A DNA stretch of 32,815 nt from the NCBI RefSeq assembly GCF_000817785.2, contig NZ_JTCM02000070.1:1-32815 (forward strand), in the 5' to 3' direction. Position 1 is the stretch's first letter. The number at the start of each line of letters is the position of its first letter. The DNA is from Hassallia byssoidea VB512170 (lineage in GTDB: Bacteria; Cyanobacteriota; Cyanobacteriia; Cyanobacteriales; Nostocaceae). This document shows positions 8,801-16,041 of the stretch, piece by piece. Both the position numbers and the translations under genes were made by a program. The notes below the pieces were generated by a model that did not search any database, had not been told where the DNA came from, and saw only the letters and a list, made by a program, of their open reading frames with translations.

Positions 8801-9220
8801 AACAATTTAACAGCGGAGCGCGGTTCTGAGTGGTTTCAAGCTTTAATTCAGTATCTGCAAACAGCAGGTTTGAAAGCTGCAATGGGTCGCTCTTGGGCAG
8901 AAATGCTACAACAAATTCGCCACCACAGCGTTGATTTATTGCTGATTTGTTTAGGTGAATCTTCTAATGAAAAAGAAGCGCGAGCTGCACTGAAAACATT
9001 AGGACAATTGCCTTTTGATTTGCCACCGATTTTGGTACTAGACCAGCGATTAAATCCCCAAGAGGTTAGTTCAGCGCATAAGAAAAACCAGAAAAAAACT
9101 CAGGAGAAATTGGAGTCAATAGAAACGGTTGTGGATGCGATCGCTACTCAGATTTTGCCCCGCTCAATCTCGATGGAAGATTTGTTAAACCAGATTAATC
9201 AAGCTTTGAAGAGGAGTTAG
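5834..9220 (+). CDS. Hybrid sensor histidine kinase with CBS-like N-terminus and degenerate receivers
   Basis: The 1128-residue product is a cytoplasmic-looking hybrid kinase without transmembrane segments. Residues 1 to about 135 resemble a CBS-domain pair (LEIFAQQQCDRVVVVNE, then a second half). A PAS-like segment follows near 195-230. The HisKA domain has the phospho-accepting His in ISHELKTPLTA (about residue 416), followed by a full ATP-binding domain: N box LLSNAFKFTE (about 547), DTGIGIPE (about 578) and GTGLGL (about 610). The first receiver-like domain (about 697-806) has LNPLLP where the phospho-Asp is expected, so it is a pseudo-receiver. A second receiver-like fold (about 832-930) retains VILLDKE, and a third region (about 957-1128) is receiver-like but diverged. 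The start at 5834 (ATGCCAATG) replaces an unlikely TTG at 5747. From memory, a hybrid kinase in this divergent position next to kaiA is conserved in Anabaena. A clock role is inferred from position only. Confidence 0.88.
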   Translation: MPMLQYPLNDFVATVPSCRETTTLAVLLEIFAQQQCDRVVVVNEQEYPIGLLYSSRLIPQFLAAKQRQGNFKFLDLQQPISILDKALIEPIQILSASLNVDQFGLFLASQSGESNNLNWALIDAKKKYLGLVDTVSLLRLLAQVEIDASESDRDNSKKTVQQKKASSTLIPKGRPKGACHQTSAKQKEYQPEGHKPLVQLLERLPWPLMLQTSSGEVVTQNPAWWQQLGGLKDPEGVRQQVGEILNSSTKSEYPTATIGNIINTCNDLDEEVSRDIQLNCRENTSEVITKKSLSPRRKSIPIIKKLPEQIFTEANTANRCLFDSNLGICTCILEVQNGQERVWQFAKIPLDSIELKILNPELEMPQTQESEGNELWLVLATDVTEQQQLCKELAAKNADLVQLNRLKDEFLACISHELKTPLTAVLGLSRLLVDRQLGELNERQARYAGLIHQSGRHLMSVVNDILDLTRMETGQMELTLTPAKIRAVCDRAASEAKAIHTQNSKTPVNVSPQASRSPDHQFTLSIEPGLDQIIADELRLRQMLVHLLSNAFKFTETGGEIGLRVSRWEGWIAFTVWDTGIGIPEHQQHLIFQKFQQLENPLTRQFEGTGLGLVLTRALARLHGGDVSFLSREGKGSQFTLLLPPSPPKTNFGDQDMGVEDTAAHKIEDADSLSVLPRSRLSVSSTPANLAASEQRLVLVVEAVARYIEELTEQLTGLGYRVVIARSGCEAVEKARRLQPKAVFLNPLLPLLSGWDVLTLIKSDAATRHIRVIVTATGAEKEQAFANSADGFISLPVQHQVLAPLLEKLCAAKEAQQPSQDNTKINVHTPLRILRLVNSELESVNPHPSLREHRVIEVDDLDQAELLARVWQFDVILLDKEVSKAKVYLQQLSQHPRLAALPLVTCDVATTLEASQVDGLSVFPCLSSFTNDNNSQTGKTDALLSVLQIASGMCCPPSLLVVDLTMLPDLPQLTRKQISDYGSSNNSALNNLTAERGSEWFQALIQYLQTAGLKAAMGRSWAEMLQQIRHHSVDLLLICLGESSNEKEARAALKTLGQLPFDLPPILVLDQRLNPQEVSSAHKKNQKKTQEKLESIETVVDAIATQILPRSISMEDLLNQINQALKRS

Positions 9221-9263
9221 GGGTTAGGGGTTAGGGGTTAGGAGAACGGAGTAGGAGTTAGGG

Positions 9264-9288
9264 GTTAGGAGAACGGAGTTCTCCTAAC
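9264..9288. terminator. Hairpin between convergent genes
   Basis: GTTAGGAGAAC (9264-9274) and GTTCTCCTAAC (9278-9288) form a perfect 11-bp stem with a three-base loop, located between the convergent kinase and glycosyltransferase genes. Left of it lie TTAGGGG heptads (from about 9220) and a duplicated TTAGGAGAACGGAG unit. A short T-rich run (9295-9299) follows on the plus strand inside the end of the next gene, so it could act as a terminator in both directions. Confidence 0.5.
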
Positions 9289-9290
9289 TT

Positions 9291-11291
9291 CTAACTTTTA
9301 AAAGGCACTCTAATCAATTGATAAGCACCACTGATGCCTAAATTTTCGTAATCGGCTGGTTGCAAATTCATTTGTATCAACTTTTTCGGCTGAGAAAGAA
9401 CCAGCACTGAGGCTGGCTGTGCTTTCTTCGCTGCTTGGTTTTGGATATGCTCTTGAGCATGTTCAGTAAATTTGAGGAAAGTTACATTTTCATGAGTGTA
9501 AAATACAACAGTTGGTTTTTTAAACCCAACCATGATTAATTCTTCATTTGGTTGTTTTGCTTGTACTGCGATCGCCGATAATTCTCTTAAAGGCAACTGA
9601 CGCTCATGATCTATCAAAAACAAAGCAGGCATCAACACAACAATTAAAAACGCCGTTAATCCCAGTAAATTTACACCGATAATCGGCAGCCAAAAACGAC
9701 GCAGTAATAAAACCGCAATAATTACCGCACAAAGCAGCCAAATTATACCCCCCAACATCGGTAAATTTAACTGTTGAAGTTGTTGGGGAAAGTTAGGTGC
9801 AGCTGGATCTTTACCTAATAATTCAGGTAAGTGAAATAATGCCACTCCTACCGCCGATAAAAATGCTACATTTACCCAGCCACTCCAGAGGGGGAAATGG
9901 GGAGAGGGGGGGATGGGGAGAGGGGGGGATGGGGGGAGGGGGGGAGTGGGGGAAGACAAGGAAGACGAGGAGACAAACTCCCCCTTGTCCCCCTTGTGCC
10001 CCTTGTGCCCCTTGTCCCCCTGCCCTCTTGTCCCCTTGTCTAAGAGAAAGTCGCTCCATAAGAGCGTTACTAAAATTGCTGCTGCTGGCATTAAAGGTAA
10101 AACATAACTGGGGAGTTTGGTGACAGCAATGGTGAAAAAGCTAAAGACAACAATAAACCAGATAAAGGCAAATAAACTAAGTTGTTGAGAGCGTTCTTGA
10201 GAGCGCCAGTATTTTATTTGCCAAAACTTCAACCTGGCGATCGCAATCGGCAAGTAAACTGAGTATGGCGCAAAGCCTAGCAGTACTACTACAAAGTAAA
10301 AATACCAAGGCGCTCTGTGACCATTAACGACTTCTGTAAAGCGTTCTAGGTTGTGATAGCCAAAAAACGAGTTAATATAATTCCAACCATTGCGCCAAAT
10401 TACCAACACATACCAGGGTACTGATAAAGTAAAAATTATCAGCATCCCGATGAGAAAGCGCATTTCTCGCAACACTTCTCGCACCTTCCCGACGTAAAGC
10501 AGAAACGCCGCGATAATCAGCCCCGGTAAGACAATTCCCACCGGTCCCTTAGTCAAAATCGCCCCAGCAATTAGCACATAAAAAGCTAAATACCACTTAT
10601 TCGGCAATAGCGATTGGGATGAGAGATTGGGAATAACCTTCTTCCCCATTCCCCATTCCCCCAACGGGAGAGCCAGTCGCCTCAACGCGGGGAACCCGCG
10701 CACGGCGCTGGACTCACCATTCCCCATTCCCTTACTTGCGTATCCCAGAAAAAAGCATAACAAAGCTGTTGCTACGCATCCAGTTAGCAGCATATCTGAG
10801 ACACCCGTTCTTCCCCAGACAATCATTTCTGGAGTGAGTGCCATGATAGCGGCTCCTAAAGCAGCTGTTAACCAGCGTCGAGTCGGGCGAGAAATATGCT
10901 CTAACTCGTCAAGTCTAGCCAGATACATGAGCAAAGTGTAAAATGACACACTAATCACAGCTAGCGCGGCGATCGCACTTGGCAGACGCACTGCCCATTC
11001 ATTCACACCAATGATTGCATAGGCGATCGCCTGACACCAGTAAATCAAAGCAGGCTTATCAAAACGAGTTTCACCATTGAAAAACGGCGTGATCCAATCA
11101 CCCGTAACGAACATTTGGCGTGAAGCTTCGGCAAACAGCGGCTCTGTCTCATCAATCAAGCCAATACTGCCCAAATTCCACCCATAACCCACCCAACCAA
11201 TCAAAATCAGCCAGAAAATCGATAGAGTCACAGCTAGAACTGGACGCTTTCCTAAATTGTTGAACCATCGGTCAACTGCGCGATTAGTCAT
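9291..11291 (-). CDS. ArnT-like GT-C glycosyltransferase (GT39/GT83 type) with repeat insertions
   Basis: This 666-residue multi-pass membrane protein belongs to the dolichyl/undecaprenyl-phosphate-sugar transferase superfamily (ArnT/PMT, GT-C fold), which moves a sugar from a polyprenyl-phosphate donor to lipid or protein on the periplasmic side. The first loop has the diagnostic pattern DETEPLFAEASRQM, then TGDWITPFF and FDKPALIYW. About ten hydrophobic segments follow. Two segments have no place in the family: about residues 185-224 (ESSAVRGFPALRRLALPL type) and about 415-468 (DKGHKGHKGDKG, then PPLPPSPPLP). Both are translations of intergenic repeat DNA and keep the frame. They sit between membrane segments and may be tolerated as disordered loops. 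The acceptor is unknown. The start at 11291 is preceded by GTCATTAGTCATTAG-type repeats on the plus strand. Confidence 0.85.
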   Translation of the reverse strand: MTNRAVDRWFNNLGKRPVLAVTLSIFWLILIGWVGYGWNLGSIGLIDETEPLFAEASRQMFVTGDWITPFFNGETRFDKPALIYWCQAIAYAIIGVNEWAVRLPSAIAALAVISVSFYTLLMYLARLDELEHISRPTRRWLTAALGAAIMALTPEMIVWGRTGVSDMLLTGCVATALLCFFLGYASKGMGNGESSAVRGFPALRRLALPLGEWGMGKKVIPNLSSQSLLPNKWYLAFYVLIAGAILTKGPVGIVLPGLIIAAFLLYVGKVREVLREMRFLIGMLIIFTLSVPWYVLVIWRNGWNYINSFFGYHNLERFTEVVNGHRAPWYFYFVVVLLGFAPYSVYLPIAIARLKFWQIKYWRSQERSQQLSLFAFIWFIVVFSFFTIAVTKLPSYVLPLMPAAAILVTLLWSDFLLDKGTRGQGDKGHKGHKGDKGEFVSSSSLSSPTPPLPPSPPLPIPPSPHFPLWSGWVNVAFLSAVGVALFHLPELLGKDPAAPNFPQQLQQLNLPMLGGIIWLLCAVIIAVLLLRRFWLPIIGVNLLGLTAFLIVVLMPALFLIDHERQLPLRELSAIAVQAKQPNEELIMVGFKKPTVVFYTHENVTFLKFTEHAQEHIQNQAAKKAQPASVLVLSQPKKLIQMNLQPADYENLGISGAYQLIRVPFKS
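9885..10045. repeat. Low-complexity repeat insertion inside the glycosyltransferase gene
   Basis: The plus strand shows a GGGGGGATGGGGAGAGG-type tract followed by CCCCCTTGTCCCCCTTGTGC-type units. The same sequence style occurs in the gene-free stretches at 15395-15455 and 16715-16800. Here it encodes about 53 residues of Gly/Lys- and Pro/Ser-rich sequence in frame within the gene. It is therefore most likely an insertion or expansion of intergenic repeat DNA. Confidence 0.75.
10618..10740. repeat. Palindromic repeat insertion inside the glycosyltransferase gene
   Basis: Two CCCCATTCCC-type runs flank a core containing GAGCCAGTCGCC, CGCGGGGAACCCGCG and GCGCTGGACTCACC. The core has internal dyad symmetry and resembles the sequences at 16798-16845 (GAGCCAGTGCGTTGCGCGGG) and 28665-28710 (GCGCTGGCTCACC). 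It adds about 40 residues in frame to the encoded protein. Confidence 0.75.
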
Positions 11292-11440
11292 TGGTCATCA
11301 GTCATTAGTCATTAGTTACTAGGCAGCGCGATCGCGAATTATAACAATCAATAGTTACTAGTCAACCGCAACTAGTCAATAGTCGTTGATTACTTAACAA
11401 TAGTTGCCCAAAACAATTCTTTAAAGTAAACAACAACATA

Positions 11441-11470
11441 TTGACCTACGATCAGTTTACATTATAGAAT
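11441..11470 (+). promoter_or_regulatory. Candidate tnpA promoter
   Basis: TTGACC at 11441-11446 resembles a -35 box. TATAGA at 11463-11468 (16-base spacer) or TAGAAT at 11465-11470 (18-base spacer) resembles a -10 box. The -10 lies inside the left arm of the inverted repeat at 11455-11500, so a protein bound to that repeat would block the promoter. Confidence 0.4.
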
Positions 11471-11500
11471 AATCCCAGCTAGCTATTCTATGATGTAAAC
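11455..11500. promoter_or_regulatory. Inverted repeat with GTAAAC half-sites upstream of tnpA
   Basis: GTTTACATTATAGAATA (11455-11471) pairs with TATTCTATGATGTAAAC (11484-11500): 16 of 17 positions match, with a 12-base spacer that contains the palindrome AGCTAGCT. Further GTAAAC copies lie at 11426-11431 and 11504-11509, the last just before the tnpA start at 11518. The layout fits an operator or a recombinase binding site at the left end of the element. Confidence 0.6.
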
Positions 11501-11517
11501 GTTGTAAACTAAGTATA

Positions 11518-12597
11518 ATGAAAGTACAAAGGGTGCGCCTCCCTAACACCGACAGTGTAACTTGGACGGTGCTAGGAGATGATTATCTGCCAATTCGACC
11601 TATCGAGCAGTTTATCAGCTATCTGGAAAGTATTGAGCGATCGCCAAACACCATCAGGGCTTACGCTCACCACCTCAAGCTGTATTGGGAATTTTTGCGG
11701 GATACCAATAGAGACTGGACAAAAATCAAAATTTCTGATTTAGCTGAATTTATCTCTTACTTGCGCCAACCTCAAGTGGGTGTTTTATCGCTGCAACCAC
11801 AAGAAGCTAGACGTACCGAGACAACAGTAAACGTGATTATTACTTCGGTGTGCGTACTTTATGATTACCAAGAGCGTTTAGGCACAGTTAAAGAAATTCC
11901 AATTTACAGTCAGATGATACAAGGTAGGCAGTATAAAAGCTTTTTGCACCATATAAATAAAAGTAAACCTGTTAAGACTAAGTTAATCAAACTGAAAGAA
12001 CCAAAGCGTATTCCTAAAACTCTAACTCAAGAGCAGGTCACAGGATTAATTACTGCTTGCGATCGCTTCAGGGATAAATTTTTAATTTTCTTACTTTATG
12101 AAACAGGAATGCGAATTGGTCAAGCATTAGGCTTAAGACATTCTGACATCAAGTCCTGGGATAATTTAATTAAAATAGTTCCCCGCTGTGATAACGCTAA
12201 TGGAGCTAGAGCAAAAACAAAAGAAGAATATAACGTTCATGTTACTAAGGAATTGATGGAGTTCTACTCCAGATATTTATTAGGAGAATTTAATGAATGT
12301 GATAGCGATTATGTTTTTATAAACTTATGGGATGGTGTAATAGGGCAGCCGATGAAATATCCCGCTGTAGCAGATTTATTCCGCCGTCTTAGCAAGAAAA
12401 CTGGAATTAAATTTAATGCCCACATGATGCGCCATACCCACGGGACTGAATTAGCGCGTAGTGGGTGGGATGCTTCCTACATTCAAAAAAGGTTGGGTCA
12501 TTCTGATGTACAAACTACAATCAAAACTTACATTAATTTGAATGACGATGATTTGAAAGAGGCTTACAAAGAATATTTAGATAAACCGAAGAAGTAA
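11518..12597 (+). CDS. tnpA: Tyrosine recombinase, TnpA of a Tn554-like element
   Basis: This 359-residue enzyme is a phage-integrase-family tyrosine recombinase. The N-terminal SAM-like DNA-binding domain is visible at about residues 25-80 (FISYLESIERSPNTIRAYAH). The catalytic domain contains Arg199 (ETGMRIGQALGLRHSD), His302 and Arg305 (HMMRHTHGTELAR), His328 (RLGHSDVQTT) and the nucleophile Tyr338 (KTYINL). All five residues are present in the usual spacing, so the enzyme looks intact. It is separated by 11 bases from tnpB and matches the length of Tn554 TnpA. A single integrase of unrelated origin is less likely, given the tnpB and tnpC partners. Confidence 0.9.
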   Translation: MKVQRVRLPNTDSVTWTVLGDDYLPIRPIEQFISYLESIERSPNTIRAYAHHLKLYWEFLRDTNRDWTKIKISDLAEFISYLRQPQVGVLSLQPQEARRTETTVNVIITSVCVLYDYQERLGTVKEIPIYSQMIQGRQYKSFLHHINKSKPVKTKLIKLKEPKRIPKTLTQEQVTGLITACDRFRDKFLIFLLYETGMRIGQALGLRHSDIKSWDNLIKIVPRCDNANGARAKTKEEYNVHVTKELMEFYSRYLLGEFNECDSDYVFINLWDGVIGQPMKYPAVADLFRRLSKKTGIKFNAHMMRHTHGTELARSGWDASYIQKRLGHSDVQTTIKTYINLNDDDLKEAYKEYLDKPKK

Positions 12598-12608
12598 AAA
12601 ATAAAGTA

Positions 12609-14545
12609 ATGGAAGCTTTAAAAATTCATTGGTCGTTGGATAAACATCAAGCGTTAGAAGCAGATTTGAAAGGTTTTTGGGCGAACGACGAATGGGATAT
12701 AACTAAATGTCCGCTATTTGGACAGCAAAAAAGAGTTTCAAGCAATCGGTATATTAATTTTGGGTGTAACTCACCAACAATTAATGCAGAACTAAAATAT
12801 GCTTGCTGGCAAAAACTTATAAAACAGGAATGGTCAATTAATACTTTATGGATTCACAAGAGAAAAATTAAGAATATTGTAGAGTGGTTAAATAGTGTAA
12901 CGAATAAAGGAATTTCTTTACTAGAGAACATGACGAAAGATGGGAATTGTCATTGCGTTCTTATTTATCTGAACATAATGAATTAAAAAAACGCACTAGA
13001 GAATATTACAATGTTAAGTTTCAAGTGAATAAAAAGGTTTTTATTAAAGATGAAACACTCATTTACTTTACCCAAATTTATAAAGTTATATTGGATTACT
13101 ACGACGACAGAGATGAGCATGAGAAAGATGTGTGGGAACTGCATAAATTGGGAGTCAGAGTTAATCCCTCTCGCGCTAAATGTACTTTAAATTTTACTAG
13201 GATTAATCAAGCCTGGTTGAAAGAAGCTACTAAAAAGTATATTCGCTATAGATTATCGATTTATTCAGCAGAAAAATCTTTAGATAGCATAGGAGCCATT
13301 AATGATTTTTCCGCATTTATTGCTTACTATCATCCTTTGTTACAAGCGCAAGATATTGACCGTCGCTTAATATTGGAGTACATAACTCAACTTCCACATA
13401 CTGGATTGCATCCTCGAACAATATCGAAATCTATTGGTTCTTTAAAAAAGTTTCTAGAAATGTGTGCAATTGAGGAGTGGCTGCCTGTTCCTGATAAAAG
13501 ACTAATTTATGCCGAAGATTTTCCCAAACCTACAAGAGGACTACCTCGTTATATTCCTGAATAAGTATTAGTTCAATTCAATCAAAATATTGAACAGTTG
13601 CATCCATATTATATGCGAATGGCTCTAATCATTCAGGAATGTGGAATGCGAATTAGCGAGCTATGTAACATCTCATTTGACTGTTTGATTCAAGACAATG
13701 AGCGAGATTGGTTTTTACTTTACTATCAATTTAAAATGAAAAAAGAGCATACAATACCAATCTCTCCATATGTTGCAACAGTGATTCAAGAACAACAATC
13801 GATAGTCAGAGAAGAATGGGGTGATAATTTTTCTTACTTATTTCCTGCCCCAAAACCTCATGGTAAGGGTAGACCAGTCAGACCTAAACCATTCGCGGAT
13901 GCTTTAAATAAACTAGCTGTTCAAAAATAAATTCGAGATATAAACGGTAATATTTGGCATTTTCAAACCCATCAATTTCGGCATACTGTTGGTACAAAAA
14001 TGATTAATAATGGAGTACCTCAGCATATTGTTCAACGGTATTTAGGGCATGAATCGCCGACAATGACAGCAACCTATGCTTATATTTTTGACAAAACTTT
14101 AAAAAATGAATTTATAAAATTTAAGGACAAAATTGTTGACGTAACAGGAAAGACGATATCGCAAGATGCAATTGTACAATAATTAGTATCTGGTTCAGAC
14201 TCCAATAATATTGATGAGCAATGGTTGAAACGAAATATATTAGCGCAAGCATTACAAGAGCGGACTATGCGCTTTGCCTGTAGTTCAAGGTGTCTGTCCT
14301 TGGGGTGCTAATAAATGCCTGACCGGAACAGATGGCAAAGGATGCGCTCCCGATCAAAACTGATAGCAGGTATTTAGATAGGCATAAGGAACATGCGCGA
14401 TCGTACCAATAAAATAGTCACTTGGGCTGAAGAAAACTCACAAAGCAGACGCTCTCAAGAAATTCTCAAAGAGAACCTACCAGTTAAAACTAATCTAGAA
14501 CGCATTATCGTTTCTTTGGAGGATTGCAATGAAACATCAACGTAA
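12609..14545 (+). pseudogene. tnpB: Broken tyrosine recombinase TnpB of a Tn554-like element
   Basis: Read across three frames, this region encodes about 645 residues, close to Tn554 TnpB (630). The first part starts MEALKIHWSLDKHQALEADL. A one-base frame change near 12926 joins SLLE to HDERWELSLRSYLSEHNEL. Three in-frame TAA codons then occur at 13562, 13928 and 14180, each with recombinase sequence continuing beyond it. The catalytic parts are visible: [25 protein letters not shown] and [17 protein letters not shown]. Near 14280 the frame changes again to reach the Cys-rich tail GVCPWGANKCL, changes near 14355 to give YLDRHKEHAR, and near 14405 to give IVTWAEENSQSRRSQEIL and ERIIVSLED, ending at 14545. 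This end overlaps the tnpC start by 17 bases, as expected for the intact operon. So many lesions make programmed recoding unlikely. Transposition by this copy would need TnpB supplied in trans. Confidence 0.85.
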
Positions 14546-15350
14546 TGTGGAGGGGTTACGTCAAAATGCCCTGAAGAAAAGGCAAGAAGCTTTTGATAGG
14601 GTTGAGGCAGCAATTAAGCAACTTATAAAAGAAAACCGTTCCATAAACTTTAAAACTGTTGCCGAGGTTGCGGAGGTTTCTACTGCTTGGCTGTACAAAG
14701 AGCCTGAAATAAAGTCTCGCATTGAGCATCTTCGTGAAGCAGGAACTAGGAAACAGAAATCAGTACCATCGTTACAAAAGGCAACAGATGCATCAAAAGA
14801 TGCCAAGTATCAAACCCTGAAGCGGCGAGTGCAAGATATTGAAGCTGAAAACCGTGGATTACGTGAGCATTTAGAAGCGATTCACGGACGGCAGCGAGTC
14901 TTAGCGGACGAGAATGAAGTACTGCTCAGAGAAGTTGAGCGTCTAACAAAATCCTTATCTGAAGCATATAAAGAAGTTGAAAGACTAAAGCAGAAGTCAC
15001 AATTATTGCAACAATGCCCTAGCAACCTGGAGGTGACAGATCAAGAAGGCAGTTTTCACCTGAGTGCTTCCTCCGGAAACGTGCCGCACAAAGTGGACAG
15101 CGCTAAAGAAAAAATAACAGCTATCTCCACCCGTAAATCTCCGTCTACTAACGTCAGCACTAAGATTCAAGCTGAGTTGGATACGTTGGAAATCCAATTG
15201 AATCTTACCTTAAAAAAAACGATAAGCTCCGTTTCTGAGAAAGCGACACTCTTGGCTATTGAAGCGCTTAAAGAAGCTCAGTCTAAAGCAGAAGTGCCAA
15301 ATCCGGCTGGTTTCCTAGTTAGAGCAATCAAAGAAGAGTGGATACCATAA
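14529..15350 (+). CDS. tnpC: TnpC-like DUF6262 protein of a Tn554-like element
   Basis: The 273-residue product begins MKHQRNVEGLRQNALKKRQE and continues with a helix-turn-helix-like segment (INFKTVAEVAEVSTAWLYKE), the pattern of DUF6262/TnpC-like accessory transposition proteins. Residues about 90-155 form a heptad-rich coiled coil (QDIEAENRGLREHLEAIHGR and following). The C-terminal part is Lys/Ser-rich, then helical. It is about twice the length of Tn554 TnpC (125 residues). In Tn554, TnpC affects the efficiency and orientation of transposition. The start codon overlaps the end of the tnpB pseudogene and is preceded by TTTGGAGGATTGCA, a strong Shine-Dalgarno. The frame is intact, in contrast to tnpB. 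Confidence 0.82.
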   Translation: MKHQRNVEGLRQNALKKRQEAFDRVEAAIKQLIKENRSINFKTVAEVAEVSTAWLYKEPEIKSRIEHLREAGTRKQKSVPSLQKATDASKDAKYQTLKRRVQDIEAENRGLREHLEAIHGRQRVLADENEVLLREVERLTKSLSEAYKEVERLKQKSQLLQQCPSNLEVTDQEGSFHLSASSGNVPHKVDSAKEKITAISTRKSPSTNVSTKIQAELDTLEIQLNLTLKKTISSVSEKATLLAIEALKEAQSKAEVPNPAGFLVRAIKEEWIP

Positions 15351-15359
15351 CGTTCGTGA

Positions 15360-15455
15360 CCTCCGCACGGCACTGGCGATCGCAACGCACTGGCTCCCCT
15401 TGTCCCCCCACTCCCCCTTGTCCCCATTCCCCATTCCCCATTCCCCATTCCCTAA
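15360..15455. repeat. Dispersed palindromic repeat and C-rich short tandem repeats
   Basis: GCACGGCACTGGCGATCGCA and ACGCACTGGCTCCCCTTG form part of the same dispersed family as at 10668 and 16798 (the latter in the opposite orientation). CCCCTTGTCCCC units and CCCATTCCC heptads follow, up to the end of the next gene. Confidence 0.65.
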
Positions 15456-15456
15456 A

Positions 15457-16041
15457 CTATTGACTCAGAATTAATTGCCATTCTTTGCCTTGAGCATTCC
15501 AAACAGGTATGGAAGTTTCGCCGACAACATATGGTCCCCAGTAACGGCGCGAACCATCTTGGGCAAAAGCCACTAAAATATCTCCCTTCTCTAGCTTTAA
15601 GTTCCCTTGAGGCAAAGAAAGAATTAGCCCCTTCTCATTACCTTCCCTAGGAGCAAAATCCCAATGCGCCGGCACATCGAAAGAGTTAGTTTGAGTTTTC
15701 TCGCCTTTAGAAGGCGATCGCGCTAGCATTGCTAGTCTTACAGGCTGATCTGTTTGATTGCTCATTCGCAAACTACCTTGCTCTCCCGCCTTTGGAGCCG
15801 AGTTATCATTACTATATGTTAAGACCGAATTACCAGTCTCTTTACTGCTGTCCGCTTTGTTATCAAAAACAGGTGCAGAATCTGTCATCTGGTCTTCAGG
15901 CTTGTGTGTAGGCGGTAGAAAAGACTTTTCTGGCTTTTCTGACTCGAAAGACACACTTACTTGAAAGTATGCCAGCAACAGTCCAAGCAGCCCCAAAGCA
16001 CAAGCTACGACAGTAGCGTTACGATACACTGACGATTTCAT
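15457..16041 (-). CDS. Hypothetical membrane-anchored extracytoplasmic protein
   Basis: I do not recognise this 194-residue protein. It begins MKSSVYRNATVVACALGLLG with one hydrophobic helix (about residues 9-26), best read as an uncleaved anchor or signal peptide. A polar, probably disordered Ser/Asp/Lys-rich stretch (about 34-95) leads to a compact C-terminal half with PAHWDFAPREGNEKGLILSL and GDILVAFAQDGSRRYWGPYV, which looks like a small beta-rich domain. A plain CDS reading is supported by the clear hydrophobic start, the fold-like C-terminus and the absence of stops. It lies downstream of the Tn554-like element in convergent orientation. Confidence 0.7.
   Translation of the reverse strand: MKSSVYRNATVVACALGLLGLLLAYFQVSVSFESEKPEKSFLPPTHKPEDQMTDSAPVFDNKADSSKETGNSVLTYSNDNSAPKAGEQGSLRMSNQTDQPVRLAMLARSPSKGEKTQTNSFDVPAHWDFAPREGNEKGLILSLPQGNLKLEKGDILVAFAQDGSRRYWGPYVVGETSIPVWNAQGKEWQLILSQ

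Larger units (their letters stand above)
11426..15350 (+). mobile_element. Tn554-like transposon (tnpA, broken tnpB, tnpC), ends not defined
   Basis: Three genes in the order tyrosine recombinase, second larger tyrosine recombinase and small DUF6262/coiled-coil protein match the Tn554 transposition module (TnpA about 361, TnpB about 630, TnpC about 125 residues in Tn554). The middle gene is a pseudogene. No cargo gene is seen, unless it was lost. The outer limits given are only the first GTAAAC motif upstream of tnpA and the end of tnpC. I could not find matching terminal sequences on the right; the following bases (15360 on) are a dispersed chromosomal repeat. Tn554 elements insert site-specifically without long terminal inverted repeats, so absence of repeats is expected. 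Confidence 0.75.

Noticed and set aside
9797-10123. Plus-strand frames opposite the glycosyltransferase gene
   Set aside because: They exist because the G/C-rich repeat lacks stops in several frames; encoded peptides are Gly- or Pro/Cys-rich low complexity.
12609-14545. Several separate small genes, or stop-codon reassignment (TAA as Gln) in tnpB
   Set aside because: Recombinase homology runs across all pieces, and at least four frameshifts accompany the stops. Intact neighbours such as tnpA terminate with TAA, so ordinary decay is the simpler reading.
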